52,412 nucleotides of DNA. Origin: Pseudomonadales bacterium. GTDB lineage: Bacteria; Pseudomonadota; Gammaproteobacteria; Pseudomonadales; JANQJO01. A program made the position numbers and the translations under genes. Below are positions 26,501-36,993 of the stretch, piece after piece; positions within the stretch are counted from its first letter, which is position 1, and each line of letters starts with the position of its first letter. The stretch is taken from assembly GCA_028281605.1 (NCBI GenBank), contig JANQJO010000004.1, forward strand, positions 1-52,412. The letters run 5' to 3'. The notes beneath the pieces were generated by a model. It searched no databases. It saw only the letters and a program-made list of their open reading frames with translations, and had not been told where the DNA came from.

Positions 26501-27270
26501 ATAAGCCAAAAATCTCTTATTCTGCTGTTATTTTCTGTGAGTATTTTTAATGTCTGGCTAGGGTTGAGTTCCCGGAGCTTTTCATAAACCGGCTTGTCAA
26601 TAATGTGTATCCACGGTTTGTAATGGTCCGAGACTGAATTTTTGATGAGCAGATAGAGTGTTGATAAAGTCTCCCAGTCTGAGACTGCCAATTTTTTAAT
26701 CAGTTGCTGTATTTTTATTGTGATGCTATCAGCAATTTTTTGACTGAACTCTAACTCTAATTTGTATAGACAAGGGCTGGCTATTATATCTAATAGTATA
26801 GGTATTTGTTTCGGTGTTGTATCGTTTATGAGTGTTAAGAAGAAATTTTCCGCGGTAGTTTTTTTTGCTTTTACTTTTGCTTTTTCTTCTTCTTTATCTG
26901 ATTTTGGGGTTATATTTATTTGCGTTTTAATGAAGGCTTGCCACTCATCAATTGAGTATTCTGATGTGCTTTTGCACTTGTCACGATTATTTGTTTTGGT
27001 CTGGGGGGCGGCATAATGATTGTCTGTGACAATGAATGTATCTAGTTCTCCGTAGGGGATTCTAACTTCTATATCATCAAAACACCAATTGCAAGTAACT
27101 GAGGAGGAGAATTCCATTGTTGATTTTGCAGCTTCTGCTTTGCTGATGCGTTTTTCAGGTGTGCTAACCAAAAGGTTCAGGGCATCTAAGTAGTAGCTTG
27201 CTGTGTGTTTTGTAACTTCTTTGGGTGGTTGTAGCGTTAATGCTTTAGTTGACGAAACAGGAGATGTCAT
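23545..27270 (-). CDS. Very large unknown protein, effector-like, with RING-like Cys/His spacing
   Basis: A 1241-residue protein with no signal peptide and no clear membrane segment. The frame opens at a TTG at 27279 but ATG 27270 (MTSPVSSTKALTLQ) is more likely. Most of the length after residue 500 is helical with Leu/Ile-rich amphipathic stretches, which suggests an alpha-solenoid. Near residue 60 there is a CNWC pair; near 265-303 a segment reads HCGSPTLHAGHNACVLTYL followed by QCPEH, which resembles the GH..C and CPxC parts of RING/U-box domains but lacks several ligands. Its size and lack of recognisable bacterial domains suggest a host-directed protein, which is inference. It lies 54-62 bp downstream of xseA on the same strand. 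Confidence 0.7.
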   Translation of the reverse strand: MTSPVSSTKALTLQPPKEVTKHTASYYLDALNLLVSTPEKRISKAEAAKSTMEFSSSVTCNWCFDDIEVRIPYGELDTFIVTDNHYAAPQTKTNNRDKCKSTSEYSIDEWQAFIKTQINITPKSDKEEEKAKVKAKKTTAENFFLTLINDTTPKQIPILLDIIASPCLYKLELEFSQKIADSITIKIQQLIKKLAVSDWETLSTLYLLIKNSVSDHYKPWIHIIDKPVYEKLRELNPSQTLKILTENNSRIRDFWLIRQGITPYHCGSPTLHAGHNACVLTYLQETLEKHNKESNYTIQCPEHAQTDEHKSIAGNIKHVIITNYLVNTLLLQPVEETNVVIKVRHLQIDLKYIKTPKTQNKDELHIIRIEKNKNEFTYHFMLFQQEGYSCVILSKSPAFHKNKTQLDNAATKRAAHLSENTLILFKTVTETGLKSLDIYLKHDNKQPINLGTITFPEGSSTEFLKKIIDPCNQNTPIWKSSEIAQQILTLLKYPKQVETLKPEEALPLKIKEAHSIKAKAVLLSAKGLQNELREKLSTLVEKTPNDGIIDETQVQTLNDLINASYWERNTSKLEALLYKHALPEFVRQYILNELKKLKENKPVTNTNQVQPKPIQIIASLRYLANYQLSSEHTQISTNESEKIQNLIKTADKQDVVYLARISRNFHLPEHLRNLANKQLETLCKDFTSFETNTITGLLKELNCLQSDLKAQSSYFQQQRSSLKHHTLQILHQNLIQHTTEQTVNTLEQLNHSDKQSNPFERNQQLNKILPFVLTKELLPKQNSQKTEELFFEYFSHLELHEKIQVHSVLKNIFLSLGTDCNELIVTTTAQIIQQSIDLNDPEVPKEQHPALKSYLTENSLKSITILSNIIHYIYKNISTVRDEPKLLIQNDFCKQALIVSQEESLSYKEVSYFCNICLNTALVISSKDQIEEVLIPLVTRTIDKLMKEDLKITKSVDNIKNFIDKLKGPDSLVLTYAIAQMIKNYEGLKERLKQDRNSIINILIPIMGIFREFVKNSEKITCGALLYILHTKEIAIMQEIQKEITSRLNKKNPNRPKFDPEKYKSYPSNFTINAIFQILKTPGLEENNILYYTKHLSGYFYHIYKQTNGNIMDLLLLGITDFVFDSNCPYSARVKLASVITTIVSFYTEEKYSFTSETLEVVFNGLISIILKINDGISQDKPQAQYLKDEIIKSFSGIIKKIRDGGTELTYFPHGDIAQAKLASLPVQDKRYIIRALTQRS

Positions 27271-27332
27271 GATGCACAAAGACCTTTTGGTGAGAAAAAA
27301 TGGTTTTTTTTACTAACAAGGTAATAATAAAT

Positions 27333-28718
27333 TTAGGAAAGCGTGTCAAGAGATTCTTTTATCTCACAGGTTAATGAGCCTTCTTTAAGTATTGTGGTGA
27401 TGGTGTCTCCTATTTTGACCTCACTGGTCGATTTGATTATCTTTTTTTGCGTGTTAAATGTCAATGAATACCCTCTGCCTAAAGTAGCCAAAGGGCTGAC
27501 TAAATGTAGTTGTGTTTGTATGTGTTCTAGTCGCCTATACCGATTATATAAGGTGTCTTTAGCGATTCGTGTTAATCTTTTGCCCAGCGCATCTAATTGT
27601 AGTTTGAGTTGATTGATACGATGTCCTGGGTTGTGTGTTAGTAGTTGTGACAAAATCGTTTTTAATATGAGTTTTTTTTGCGTGATCAGTTCAGTATAAG
27701 CATGCTGCATCCGCAGTTGTAGGCGATCGAGCGTTTGTTGTGTGTCTTCAATTTTTTGTCGAGGGTGAATTAATTTAGCACACAACAGCGCGAGTGTTTG
27801 TTGGTGCTCTTGCAGTATCCACTGTATTTGCTGTAGCAGTCGATTTTGAAATCCTTGGATTGCGGCTAGCATTTGGGTTTGATCGGGGCTGACGATTTCA
27901 GCGGCTGCTGAGGGAGTCGGTGCTCTGATGTCTGCAACAAAGTCGGAAATTGTAAAATCTGTTTGATGCCCAACCCCGCAGACAATCGGTGTTTGACAAT
28001 TGCAAATAGCTTGTGCCACACTTTCTTCGTTAAAACTCCAAAGATCTTCTAAAGAACCTCCACCTCGCGCTAAGATAATGACTTCACTGAGTGAGTGTTG
28101 ATCAGCTTGGGTTAAAGCTCGGACAATTTGTGCAGCAGCTTCTTCGCCTTGTACCGCGGTAGGAAAGATGTAAACATGCAGTGAGGGGCAGCGACGAGAC
28201 AGTACGTGTAAAATATCGCGTAATGCAGCGCCTGTTGCCGAAGTCACCACTGCGATCGCTTGAGGCCAGGTTGGCAGCTGTTTTTTTCGTTTTTCTTCAA
28301 ATAATCCTGCTTGCTGTAGCTTGGTTTTTAATTGTTCGAATGCTTGTTTTAGTGCTCCTTCACCAGCGGCCTGTAAGTTTTCTACAATCAGTTGATAGTC
28401 TCCGCGTGGTGCATAGAGGCTCAATTTTGCACGGGCAATGACTGTCATGCCATTCTCTGGTTTATAGCTTGAAAGCTGGTTGCGGTTACGAAACATGGCT
28501 GCTCTGATTTGAGCATGTTCATCCTTAAGGGAAAAATACCAGTGGCCCGATGCGGGTTTTGATAAGTTTGAAATTTCACCACAGACCAATATGCTTGGAA
28601 ATTCGCCTTCAAGCAGATTTCTGACTTGTTGATTGAGTTCTGCAACAGAAAATACAAACTCTCCTGTTGAGGTGTTGTCAAAATTGGATTGGGAGGACAG
28701 TTGTGATGAGTCGATCAT
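27333..28718 (-). CDS. xseA: Exodeoxyribonuclease VII large subunit
   Basis: XseA with XseB forms exonuclease VII, which degrades single-stranded DNA. The N-terminal OB fold (FSVAELNQQVRNLLEGEFPSILVCGEISN and SGHWYFSLKD) is followed by the catalytic domain (AIAVVTSATGAALRDILHVL, ARGGGSLEDLWSFNEE, GVGHQTDFTI, DIRAPTPSAAAE) and a long coiled coil. Length (461) is normal. It is divergent from guaB. xseB is not adjacent. Confidence 0.96.
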   Translation of the reverse strand: MIDSSQLSSQSNFDNTSTGEFVFSVAELNQQVRNLLEGEFPSILVCGEISNLSKPASGHWYFSLKDEHAQIRAAMFRNRNQLSSYKPENGMTVIARAKLSLYAPRGDYQLIVENLQAAGEGALKQAFEQLKTKLQQAGLFEEKRKKQLPTWPQAIAVVTSATGAALRDILHVLSRRCPSLHVYIFPTAVQGEEAAAQIVRALTQADQHSLSEVIILARGGGSLEDLWSFNEESVAQAICNCQTPIVCGVGHQTDFTISDFVADIRAPTPSAAAEIVSPDQTQMLAAIQGFQNRLLQQIQWILQEHQQTLALLCAKLIHPRQKIEDTQQTLDRLQLRMQHAYTELITQKKLILKTILSQLLTHNPGHRINQLKLQLDALGKRLTRIAKDTLYNRYRRLEHIQTQLHLVSPLATLGRGYSLTFNTQKKIIKSTSEVKIGDTITTILKEGSLTCEIKESLDTLS

Positions 28719-28896
28719 AATATCGAAATTGTTATCGTTAGAGACTGGTTTTCAGATTAATGTTTATCCAGAAGTTAGGGTGTCAAGAACAAGTTAGGTG
28801 ATGAGTTTACCTGAATCCTTAAATTGAATACAATGAGAATCATTTAAATGAAAATTTTATTTATTGCTCTCTAAATTAAATTATTATAGAAGCTAG

Positions 28897-30369
<1,473 letters not shown>

Positions 30370-30402
30370 CTTATTTATCTTGCTTGTATCCATTTTCTAA
30401 CT

Positions 30403-31965
30403 ATGACAAAAGACATTCATGCTCAAGGTATTTTGATTTTAGATTTTGGCTCCCAATACGCTCAGTTAATTGCCAGGAGAGTGCGTGAGATCGGTGTATA
30501 TTGTGAGCTACAGCCCTTTGATAGAGATCCTAAGGTTTTACGAGACTTTAAGCCAAAGGGTGTGATTTTGTCAGGGGGGCCTGAAACCGTATGTGGGGAG
30601 CACACGCCTCGTATTCCCTTTGTGATTTTTGAGTTGGGCGTGCCCATCTTGGGCGTTTGTTATGGCATGCAGGTATTGGCAGCACAATTGGGAGGGCATG
30701 TGGGTCAATCTGATAAAAAAGAATTTGGCCATGCTCTGCTGAACATTCAGTCTACATCAGTTCTATTCCAAGGGTTTGCACAGGGGCTTGATGGGTTTTC
30801 GGTGTGGATGAGTCATGGGGATGCTGTCGAAATTTTACCGCCGGGATTTAGAGCCTTGGCGCAGACAGATAATGCACCCTTTGCTGCGATGGGAGACAGT
30901 GAACGTCACTATTATGGTGTTCAATTTCATCCTGAAGTCACTCATACTGAACAAGGTCGTTTGTTGCTAGAAAATTTTGTGCTTGGAATTTGTGGGTGTG
31001 ATCAGCTTTGGCGTCCAGAGAATATTATCAAGGATGCCATAGATAAGGTGCGTGCTGAAGTAGGGCAAGAGGCTGTTTTGTTGGGTTTGTCGGGTGGAGT
31101 TGACTCTTCAGTATTGGCTGCTTTGTTACATCAAGCGATTGGTGATCAATTGATTTGTGTCTTTGTTGATAACGGTTTGTTACGTTTAGGTGAAGCTAAA
31201 CAAGTGCGGGAAATGTTTGTCAAGCACATGGGGATTCGTTTAATCAGTGTCGATGCCCAAGAACAATTTTTATCGAAATTGCAAGGCGTTGCTGATCCAG
31301 AAGAGAAGCGTAAAATCATTGGTCAGACCTTTATTGAAGTTTTTGAAGAGCAAGCCAGTCAATTAGAAGAGGTGCAATGGTTAGCGCAGGGAACGATTTA
31401 TCCTGATGTCATAGAATCGGCTGCTGCTGGTACGGGTAAGGCTCATGTTATTAAGTCACACCATAATGTAGGTGGTTTACCAGAGCGTATGCGTTTGAAA
31501 TTATTGGAGCCTTTAAAAGAGTTGTTTAAAGATGAAGTGCGGCAGTTGGGTTTGACCTTAGGATTGCCGAAATCGTTAATATTCAGACACCCTTTTCCTG
31601 GGCCTGGGTTGGGCGTACGTATTTTGGGGCAAGTCGAAAAATCTTATGCACAGATATTACGTTTAGCTGATGCTATTTACTTAGAAGAATTGGGTAAAGC
31701 AGGTTTATACGATCGTGTCAGTCAAGCATTTGCGGTTTTTTTGCCTGTCAAATCAGTGGGAGTGGTTGGCGATGCGAGACAGTATGAATATGTAGTGGCT
31801 CTGCGTGCAGTAGAAACGGTGGATTTTATGACGGCTCGTTGGGCACATTTACCGTACGATTTTTTAGAGCGAGTCAGCACTCGCATCATGAATGAAGTAG
31901 CTGGAATTTCTCGCGTGACATACGATATTTCCTCTAAACCACCGGCTACGATTGAGTGGGAGTAA
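30403..31965 (+). CDS. guaA: GMP synthase (glutamine-hydrolysing)
   Basis: GuaA converts XMP to GMP using glutamine and ATP. The glutamine amidotransferase half carries the nucleophile Cys86 in GVCYGMQ and the His/Glu pair in [13 protein letters not shown]. The ATP-pyrophosphatase half has the P-loop LSGGVDSS, followed by the dimerisation domain with [13 protein letters not shown] and the end [12 protein letters not shown]. Length (520) is normal. The stop overlaps the tadA start by one base (TAATG). Confidence 0.97.
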   Translation: MTKDIHAQGILILDFGSQYAQLIARRVREIGVYCELQPFDRDPKVLRDFKPKGVILSGGPETVCGEHTPRIPFVIFELGVPILGVCYGMQVLAAQLGGHVGQSDKKEFGHALLNIQSTSVLFQGFAQGLDGFSVWMSHGDAVEILPPGFRALAQTDNAPFAAMGDSERHYYGVQFHPEVTHTEQGRLLLENFVLGICGCDQLWRPENIIKDAIDKVRAEVGQEAVLLGLSGGVDSSVLAALLHQAIGDQLICVFVDNGLLRLGEAKQVREMFVKHMGIRLISVDAQEQFLSKLQGVADPEEKRKIIGQTFIEVFEEQASQLEEVQWLAQGTIYPDVIESAAAGTGKAHVIKSHHNVGGLPERMRLKLLEPLKELFKDEVRQLGLTLGLPKSLIFRHPFPGPGLGVRILGQVEKSYAQILRLADAIYLEELGKAGLYDRVSQAFAVFLPVKSVGVVGDARQYEYVVALRAVETVDFMTARWAHLPYDFLERVSTRIMNEVAGISRVTYDISSKPPATIEWE

Positions 31966-32429
31966 TGATCGATTCAACTATAGACGATGAGCACTGGATG
32001 CGTCTGGCGTTGAAGCAAGCAGAGCGGGCTTTTCAGGTGGGTGAGGTACCGGTTGGTGCTGTCATTGTACAGCACAATCGAGTCATTGCTTGCAGTTATA
32101 ATCAACCTATTGCTACTTGCGACCCAACGGCCCATGCCGAAGTGTTGGCATTGCGCCAAGCTGCAAAAGTTGTGAATAATTATCGCTTAGTTGATTGTGA
32201 ACTCTATGTTACCGTTGAGCCTTGCTTGATGTGTTTGGGTGCTGTGGTACATGCACGTATACAAAGATTGGTGTTTGGTGCGTGTGAACCAAGAGCAGGG
32301 GCAGTAGTTAGTCAATTGCAGCTTGAATATATGACTTTTATCAACCATAAAAAGTTGCAGGTAAAACAAGGTGTTTTGAGTGGGTCTTGTTCGGATTTAA
32401 TGGTGCGTTTTTTTCAGAGTAGGCGCTAG
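31965..32429 (+). CDS. tadA: tRNA-specific adenosine deaminase TadA
   Basis: TadA deaminates the wobble adenosine of tRNA-Arg (ACG) to inosine, an essential step. The zinc and catalytic motifs are TAHAEVLAL (His ligand and catalytic Glu) and EPCLMCLGA (two Cys ligands), with the family segment VVNNYRLVDCELYVT. ATG 31965 overlaps the guaA stop; a GTG nine bases earlier is in frame but adds only three residues. Gene order guaB-guaA-tadA occurs in other gammaproteobacteria. Repeat copy 2 starts nine bases after the stop. Confidence 0.95.
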   Translation: MIDSTIDDEHWMRLALKQAERAFQVGEVPVGAVIVQHNRVIACSYNQPIATCDPTAHAEVLALRQAAKVVNNYRLVDCELYVTVEPCLMCLGAVVHARIQRLVFGACEPRAGAVVSQLQLEYMTFINHKKLQVKQGVLSGSCSDLMVRFFQSRR

Positions 32430-32437
32430 GGCTTGTA

Positions 32438-32540
32438 AGGTACGGCACAGGAAATCATCTACCCATTGTTCGCTTCTGAACTCGCTGTGCTCAAACATGC
32501 ATCCGCTCAAAATGGGCAGATGATTTCCTGTGCCTTACCT
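32438..32540 (+). repeat. Inverted-repeat element, copy 2 (B arms)
   Basis: The left arm (32438-32467) starts AGGTACGGCACAGGAAATC; the right arm (32511-32540) is its reverse complement with two mismatches in 30. These arms differ from copies 1 and 4 beyond a shared skeleton (AAGG, GCAC, GAAAT, CAT). The core keeps CTGAACTCGCTGTGCTCA and ACATGCATCCGCTC. Located right after tadA, the hairpin could also end the guaBA-tadA transcript. Confidence 0.9.
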
Positions 32541-32719
32541 GATAATACAACTAGAAAAGTTGATTCTTTAATCGTTGGTATTCTAAAAAATGCATGACTC
32601 TGATTGATAATATCTCTGCTATAGTTTTTAGGTCTACAGTGTGGGCTTGACCTTCATTGCGGAAAGAGGCATGATAGCCCCCCGTTTCAATGAATCAAAT
32701 TGATCAAAAAGAGGTTGGC

Positions 32720-33472
32720 ATGAAAGTTTTGGTCGCTGTTAAGCGTGTGATTGATTACAACGTTAAAGTTCGGGTAAAAGCTGATCACTCAGATGTTGAT
32801 TTGAGCAATGTTAAAATGGCCTTGAACCCTTTTTGTGAAATCGCGGTAGAAGAGGCGGTACGGCTTAAAGAAAAAGGGGTTGCTACTGAAATTGTAGTGG
32901 TTTCAATCGGCCCTAAAGTGTGTCAGGAGCAGCTAAGAACCGCTTTGGCGTTGGGAGCTGATCGAGCGATTTTGGTTGAAACTGAGCAGGAAGTGCAGCC
33001 TTTAGCGGCAGCTAAGCTCCTCAAAGCTGTGGTTGATGAAGAAAAACCAAACCTTGTCATTTTAGGCAAGCAGTCTATTGATGGGGACAACAACCAAACA
33101 GGCCAGATGTTGGCTGCTTTGACAGGCTATAGCCAGGGTACTTTTGCCTCTGAGGTTTTGATTGAAGAGGGTAAAGCTAAAATCACCCGTGAAATTGATG
33201 GAGGCTTGCAGACTTTAGAGCTGAACCTGCCTGTTATTATTACGACGGACCTGCGTTTAAATGAGCCGCGTTATGCTTCATTGCCTAATATTATGAAAGC
33301 GAAGAAAAAGCCTTTAGTGAGCAAAAGTCCTAAGGATTTTGATGTAGATATTTCTTCTAGATATGAACTCTTAAGTGTAATACCACCTGCAAAGCGACAA
33401 GGTGGTATTAAGGTAGCCAGTATTGAAGAATTAGTAGACAAGCTAAGAAATAATGATAAGGTGATTTCATGA
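32720..33472 (+). CDS. etfB: Electron transfer flavoprotein, beta subunit
   Basis: EtfB pairs with EtfA to carry electrons from acyl-CoA and other dehydrogenases to the quinone pool. The 250-residue product begins [20 protein letters not shown] and has [30 protein letters not shown] and [20 protein letters not shown], all typical. ATG 32720 has GAGG upstream; an in-frame ATG at 32690 lacks one and would add an unconserved leader. It overlaps etfA by four bases (ATGA). Confidence 0.95.
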   Translation: MKVLVAVKRVIDYNVKVRVKADHSDVDLSNVKMALNPFCEIAVEEAVRLKEKGVATEIVVVSIGPKVCQEQLRTALALGADRAILVETEQEVQPLAAAKLLKAVVDEEKPNLVILGKQSIDGDNNQTGQMLAALTGYSQGTFASEVLIEEGKAKITREIDGGLQTLELNLPVIITTDLRLNEPRYASLPNIMKAKKKPLVSKSPKDFDVDISSRYELLSVIPPAKRQGGIKVASIEELVDKLRNNDKVIS

Positions 33473-34398
33473 GTATTTTAGTTTATTGCGAACATGACAA
33501 CAGTAGCTTAAAAGGAGCAACACTCAATACCGTTGCGGCAGCGCAAGCCATAGGAGGTGATATTGTGTTGTTGGTGGTTGGCCATAATTGCGGTGCAGTG
33601 GCTGAAGAGGCTGCCAAAATAGCAGGCGTGAGTAAGGTACTGTTGGCTGACAATGTGGCTTATGCTCATCAACTGGCAGAAAACGTAGCTTTGTTGGTAA
33701 CAGAGCTAGGCAAGCAATATGCTTATATTCTTGCGGCTGCTACGACAACAGGTAAAAACTTTATGCCGCGTGTAGCTGCCTTGTTAGATGTTCAGCAAAT
33801 TTCAGATATCTCTGCAGTAGAGGCTCCTGACACATTTAAACGCCCTATTTATGCAGGCAATGCGATTGCTACGGTAAAGAGTCTGGATAAAATCAAAGTG
33901 ATTACAGTCAGATCAACAGGTTTTGATCCTGTGGCTGCAGAAGGAGGTAGTGCTTCTGTTGAAACTTTGGATCAGGTGCATGAGACTGGGCTTTCGAGCT
34001 TTGTGAGTGAAGAATTAGCTGAGTCAGATAGGCCAGAGCTAACGGCGGCTCGTGTGGTCATCTCGGGTGGGCGTGGTATGCAAAACGGTGAAAACTTTAA
34101 AATTTTAGACAAGGTTGCGGATAAACTTGGAGCGGCCATTGGTGCTTCCCGTGCGGCTGTTGATGCGGGCTTTGTTCCTAATGATATGCAAGTTGGACAA
34201 ACGGGCAAAATTGTTGCGCCTGAGCTGTACATTGCGGTGGGTATTTCTGGGGCCATTCAACATTTAGCTGGTATGAAGGACAGTAAAGTGATTGTAGCTA
34301 TTAATAAAGACGAAGAAGCGCCTATTTTTCAAATTGCAGATTATGGCTTGGTGGCTGATTTATTTGAGGCTGTGCCGAAATTGGAATCTTTACTTTAA
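33469..34398 (+). CDS. etfA: Electron transfer flavoprotein, alpha subunit
   Basis: EtfA holds the FAD of the ETF dimer. The C-terminal FAD domain is well conserved: [75 protein letters not shown] quote these as separate motifs, since each is a known landmark. Length (309) is normal. The start overlaps etfB. No dehydrogenase or ETF-quinone oxidoreductase gene is next to the pair, so its electron donor cannot be told from context. Confidence 0.96.
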   Translation: MSILVYCEHDNSSLKGATLNTVAAAQAIGGDIVLLVVGHNCGAVAEEAAKIAGVSKVLLADNVAYAHQLAENVALLVTELGKQYAYILAAATTTGKNFMPRVAALLDVQQISDISAVEAPDTFKRPIYAGNAIATVKSLDKIKVITVRSTGFDPVAAEGGSASVETLDQVHETGLSSFVSEELAESDRPELTAARVVISGGRGMQNGENFKILDKVADKLGAAIGASRAAVDAGFVPNDMQVGQTGKIVAPELYIAVGISGAIQHLAGMKDSKVIVAINKDEEAPIFQIADYGLVADLFEAVPKLESLL

Positions 34399-34562
34399 GC
34401 GAAATTGTTTACAAAGTAGGTAAAATGGAACTAAATACCCAATTGAGCTGAAGCTTTTTTGTTCTGAAGTAATAAGAGAGCATAAAAAGAGCTTCATAAC
34501 ATACTTGCTTGGACAGAAAAATAAGAACGAATTTATTTAAATTGAGAGAGACTTTAAGTTAA

Positions 34563-35360
34563 ATGATCGTACATGTAAGGTCTAGTTCAGACCCTTTTCC
34601 ATTATTGTTTGTGCCTAGAGGATGTGAAAGAACTGTTGTAGATAATAATAATGAGATGCGGATTAATGAGAAGCGGATGTTTACAGATGTAGATAAAGCT
34701 TCTTCATTTAGTGGTAGGTTTGTAGTAGGGGTATCGACCTCCATGCTGTCAAAATCGACTGAAGCTCCTAATTCAACAATCCCTGTTGAATTAGGAAAAA
34801 TTGTTATACAGGAGGATCAGGAGGGTAGTGAAGCTCCTGAATGTCCATTAGACCCTGAGCTTGACTTGTCACCATCTATAGAATATTTCCAAATCATGGC
34901 AGAGCAAAAAGGACAAGAGAGCAACTCCCTTTTAAATAGTACGTCAAGTATACAAGCTCAAGGAAATAGTGCATGTTCTATAAAAGATGAAGGTAGTGCG
35001 ATTAATGCTAGTCAAAGAAAACAGCAAGGCTTTAAAAGTTTGTTAAGATTGATAGAGGGTAACTCAGGCTTGACTAGTGCACAAAAAATTATTTTCGGGC
35101 AACGTTTGCGCGCGTTACAAACACAAAGCCATAGTCAGTTATATTTGAGTGACTTACCTTCCCAGGCTTTCTCTGTAGATATTTTGGCAGGAATAGCTCA
35201 AGTATTCCCTCAATTAAAACAGCTTTATCTGCCTGAGTTTAATCAAGGTTTGCCTAAGTTTAATCAAAGTCATAATATGGTGAGGCCAAAAGACTGCGTT
35301 GACTTTATGAAAAAAGAGTATGATGTTAATATGATTTCTATAGGGCCTGATGCGATTTAA
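34563..35360 (+). CDS. Unknown 265-residue protein, possible effector
   Basis: No signal peptide and no recognised family. The first 150 residues are Ser/Glu/Asn-rich and probably disordered. From about residue 160 it becomes helical (KSLLRLIEGNSGLTSAQKII) and then has a short leucine-rich-like part (AQVFPQLKQLYLPEFNQGLP) containing a near repeat, LPEFNQGLPKFNQ. A perfect 12-bp inverted repeat lies within the coding sequence at 34767-34795. The ATG has only a distant GAGAG upstream. It is alone between etfA and the convergent yejF gene and resembles the other effector-like genes in composition. Confidence 0.6.
   Translation: MIVHVRSSSDPFPLLFVPRGCERTVVDNNNEMRINEKRMFTDVDKASSFSGRFVVGVSTSMLSKSTEAPNSTIPVELGKIVIQEDQEGSEAPECPLDPELDLSPSIEYFQIMAEQKGQESNSLLNSTSSIQAQGNSACSIKDEGSAINASQRKQQGFKSLLRLIEGNSGLTSAQKIIFGQRLRALQTQSHSQLYLSDLPSQAFSVDILAGIAQVFPQLKQLYLPEFNQGLPKFNQSHNMVRPKDCVDFMKKEYDVNMISIGPDAI
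34767..34795 (+). repeat. Perfect inverted repeat inside an unknown gene
   Basis: CCTAATTCAACA (34767-34778) and TGTTGAATTAGG (34784-34795) are exact reverse complements with a five-base loop, followed by AAAAATTG. Long perfect stems are rare inside coding DNA. The encoded residues are APNSTIPVELGK, so the frame runs through it. Confidence 0.75.
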
Positions 35361-35373
35361 GCTCTCAAAAATA

Positions 35374-36993
35374 TTAGCTTGCTGCTTCTAATAATTGCTG
35401 AGTGTAAGGGTGCTGTGGCTCAGAAAATACAGTTGCTGCAGAGCCTGCTTCAACTACTTTGCCTTGGTACATAACAATTACATCATGGCTGATTGATTTG
35501 ACTACTTGTAGATCATGACTGATAAATAGATAGGATAAGTCATAACGATCTTGCAGTTGTTTTAATAGGTTGAGCACTTGTGCTTGTACGGAACGATCCA
35601 AAGCTGAGGTTGGTTCATCCAGCACGATGATTTTTGGTTTTAAAATCAAGGCTCGTGCAATCGCGATGCGTTGTCGTTGACCGCCTGAGAATTCATGTGG
35701 ATAACGATGACGTGTGCTTGGATCAATGCCTACTTCTTGTAAAACCTTTTTTACTTTTTCGTCAACGACCTCAAGCGTTAAATTTTTTTCATGTACTTGT
35801 AGACCTTCAGCAATAATGTTCCCAACTGACAGTCTTGGGTTTAAACTGGCAAAAGGGTCTTGGAAAACGATTTGTAAACACCGCCGTAAATGACGTAGCT
35901 CCTTTTTTTTAACCTTTGAAAGGTCTCGGCCTTCAAATAACAAAGTGCCTTTTGATTCGATTAAACGTAAAGCAGCCAATGCTAAGGTTGATTTTCCGCT
36001 ACCACTTTCCCCAACAATACCAATGGTATGACGTGTTTTGAGGGTAAAGCTGATGCCATCAACCGCTTTGACGTATTCATGGATTCGTTTAAAAATACCT
36101 TTGAAAATCGGAAACCAAACTTTAAGGGCTTGGGCTTTAAATAAAGGTTGAGAGTTTGTTTGTGTAATCGGCTCTCCTGTAGGTGTGGCTTCTAATAAGG
36201 CTTGAGTGTAAGCGTGTTTGGGTTGGGCGAATAACTTTTGTGTCTCTTGGTACTCAACCAAAGAGCCTTGGTGCATCACGGCCACTTTATGCGAAAATCG
36301 CTTGACCAAGGATAAATCATGGGAAATTAATAAAATACTGAGTCCTTGCTCTTGCTGTAGTTGGTGCAACAAAGCTAAAATTTGTGCTTGTAAGGTCACA
36401 TCCAAAGCGGTTGTAGGTTCATCTGCAATTAATAATTCGGGTTTGTTCGCCAACGCCATGGCAATCATGACACGTTGGCGTTGACCGCCTGAAAACTCAT
36501 TGGGGTAGGCTTTGCATTTTTTGTCAGCCTGCTGAATGCCGACTTGATTTAATAGTTCAATGGTTTGCTCACGGGCTTGTGTCGTATCAAGATTGGTTTG
36601 ATGCAGCATCAATACTTCACTAATTTGTTTCTCTATCGTATGTAAAGGATTTAGAGACATCATTGGTTCTTGAAAAATCATGCTGATGTGATTGCCTCTG
36701 ACCTTTTGTAAGGTTTGTGGATGGGCCTGCACTAACTCTATGGATTCTGCTTGTTTAAAAAAACGAATACTGCCACTGGGGTGAAAGGCATTGGGGTAGG
36801 GCAGTAGTTGTAAAATTGAAAAAGCTGTTACGCTTTTACCCGAGCCACTCTCACCGACAAGACTTAAAATTTCCCCTCGATCGATAGAAAATGAAACGTT
36901 CTTAACGGCCTCAAAACAAGTGTTGCCTTGTTTGAAAGAAACGCTGAGGTCTTCAACACTCAGCAGAGTCTGTGGGTTAATAGTATCAAGCAT
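35374..36993 (-). CDS. yejF: Peptide ABC transporter ATPase YejF (two fused ATPase domains)
   Basis: YejF powers the YejABEF importer of oligopeptides, which takes up microcin C in E. coli and gives resistance to some host peptides in other bacteria. Two complete ATPase modules are present: Walker A GESGSGKS twice, signature SGGQRQR twice, Walker B LLIADEPT and IIVLDEPT, plus the H-loop SHDL twice. The 539-residue length suits a dual ATPase. The start overlaps the yejE stop by one base (TAATG). It is the last gene of the operon. Confidence 0.95.
   Translation of the reverse strand: MLDTINPQTLLSVEDLSVSFKQGNTCFEAVKNVSFSIDRGEILSLVGESGSGKSVTAFSILQLLPYPNAFHPSGSIRFFKQAESIELVQAHPQTLQKVRGNHISMIFQEPMMSLNPLHTIEKQISEVLMLHQTNLDTTQAREQTIELLNQVGIQQADKKCKAYPNEFSGGQRQRVMIAMALANKPELLIADEPTTALDVTLQAQILALLHQLQQEQGLSILLISHDLSLVKRFSHKVAVMHQGSLVEYQETQKLFAQPKHAYTQALLEATPTGEPITQTNSQPLFKAQALKVWFPIFKGIFKRIHEYVKAVDGISFTLKTRHTIGIVGESGSGKSTLALAALRLIESKGTLLFEGRDLSKVKKKELRHLRRCLQIVFQDPFASLNPRLSVGNIIAEGLQVHEKNLTLEVVDEKVKKVLQEVGIDPSTRHRYPHEFSGGQRQRIAIARALILKPKIIVLDEPTSALDRSVQAQVLNLLKQLQDRYDLSYLFISHDLQVVKSISHDVIVMYQGKVVEAGSAATVFSEPQHPYTQQLLEAAS

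Noticed and set aside
34449..34497. Imperfect inverted repeat downstream of etfA
   Set aside because: Arms TGAAGCT..TTT and AAAAAGAGCTTCA pair, but the loop is long and no T run follows, so it is a poor terminator.
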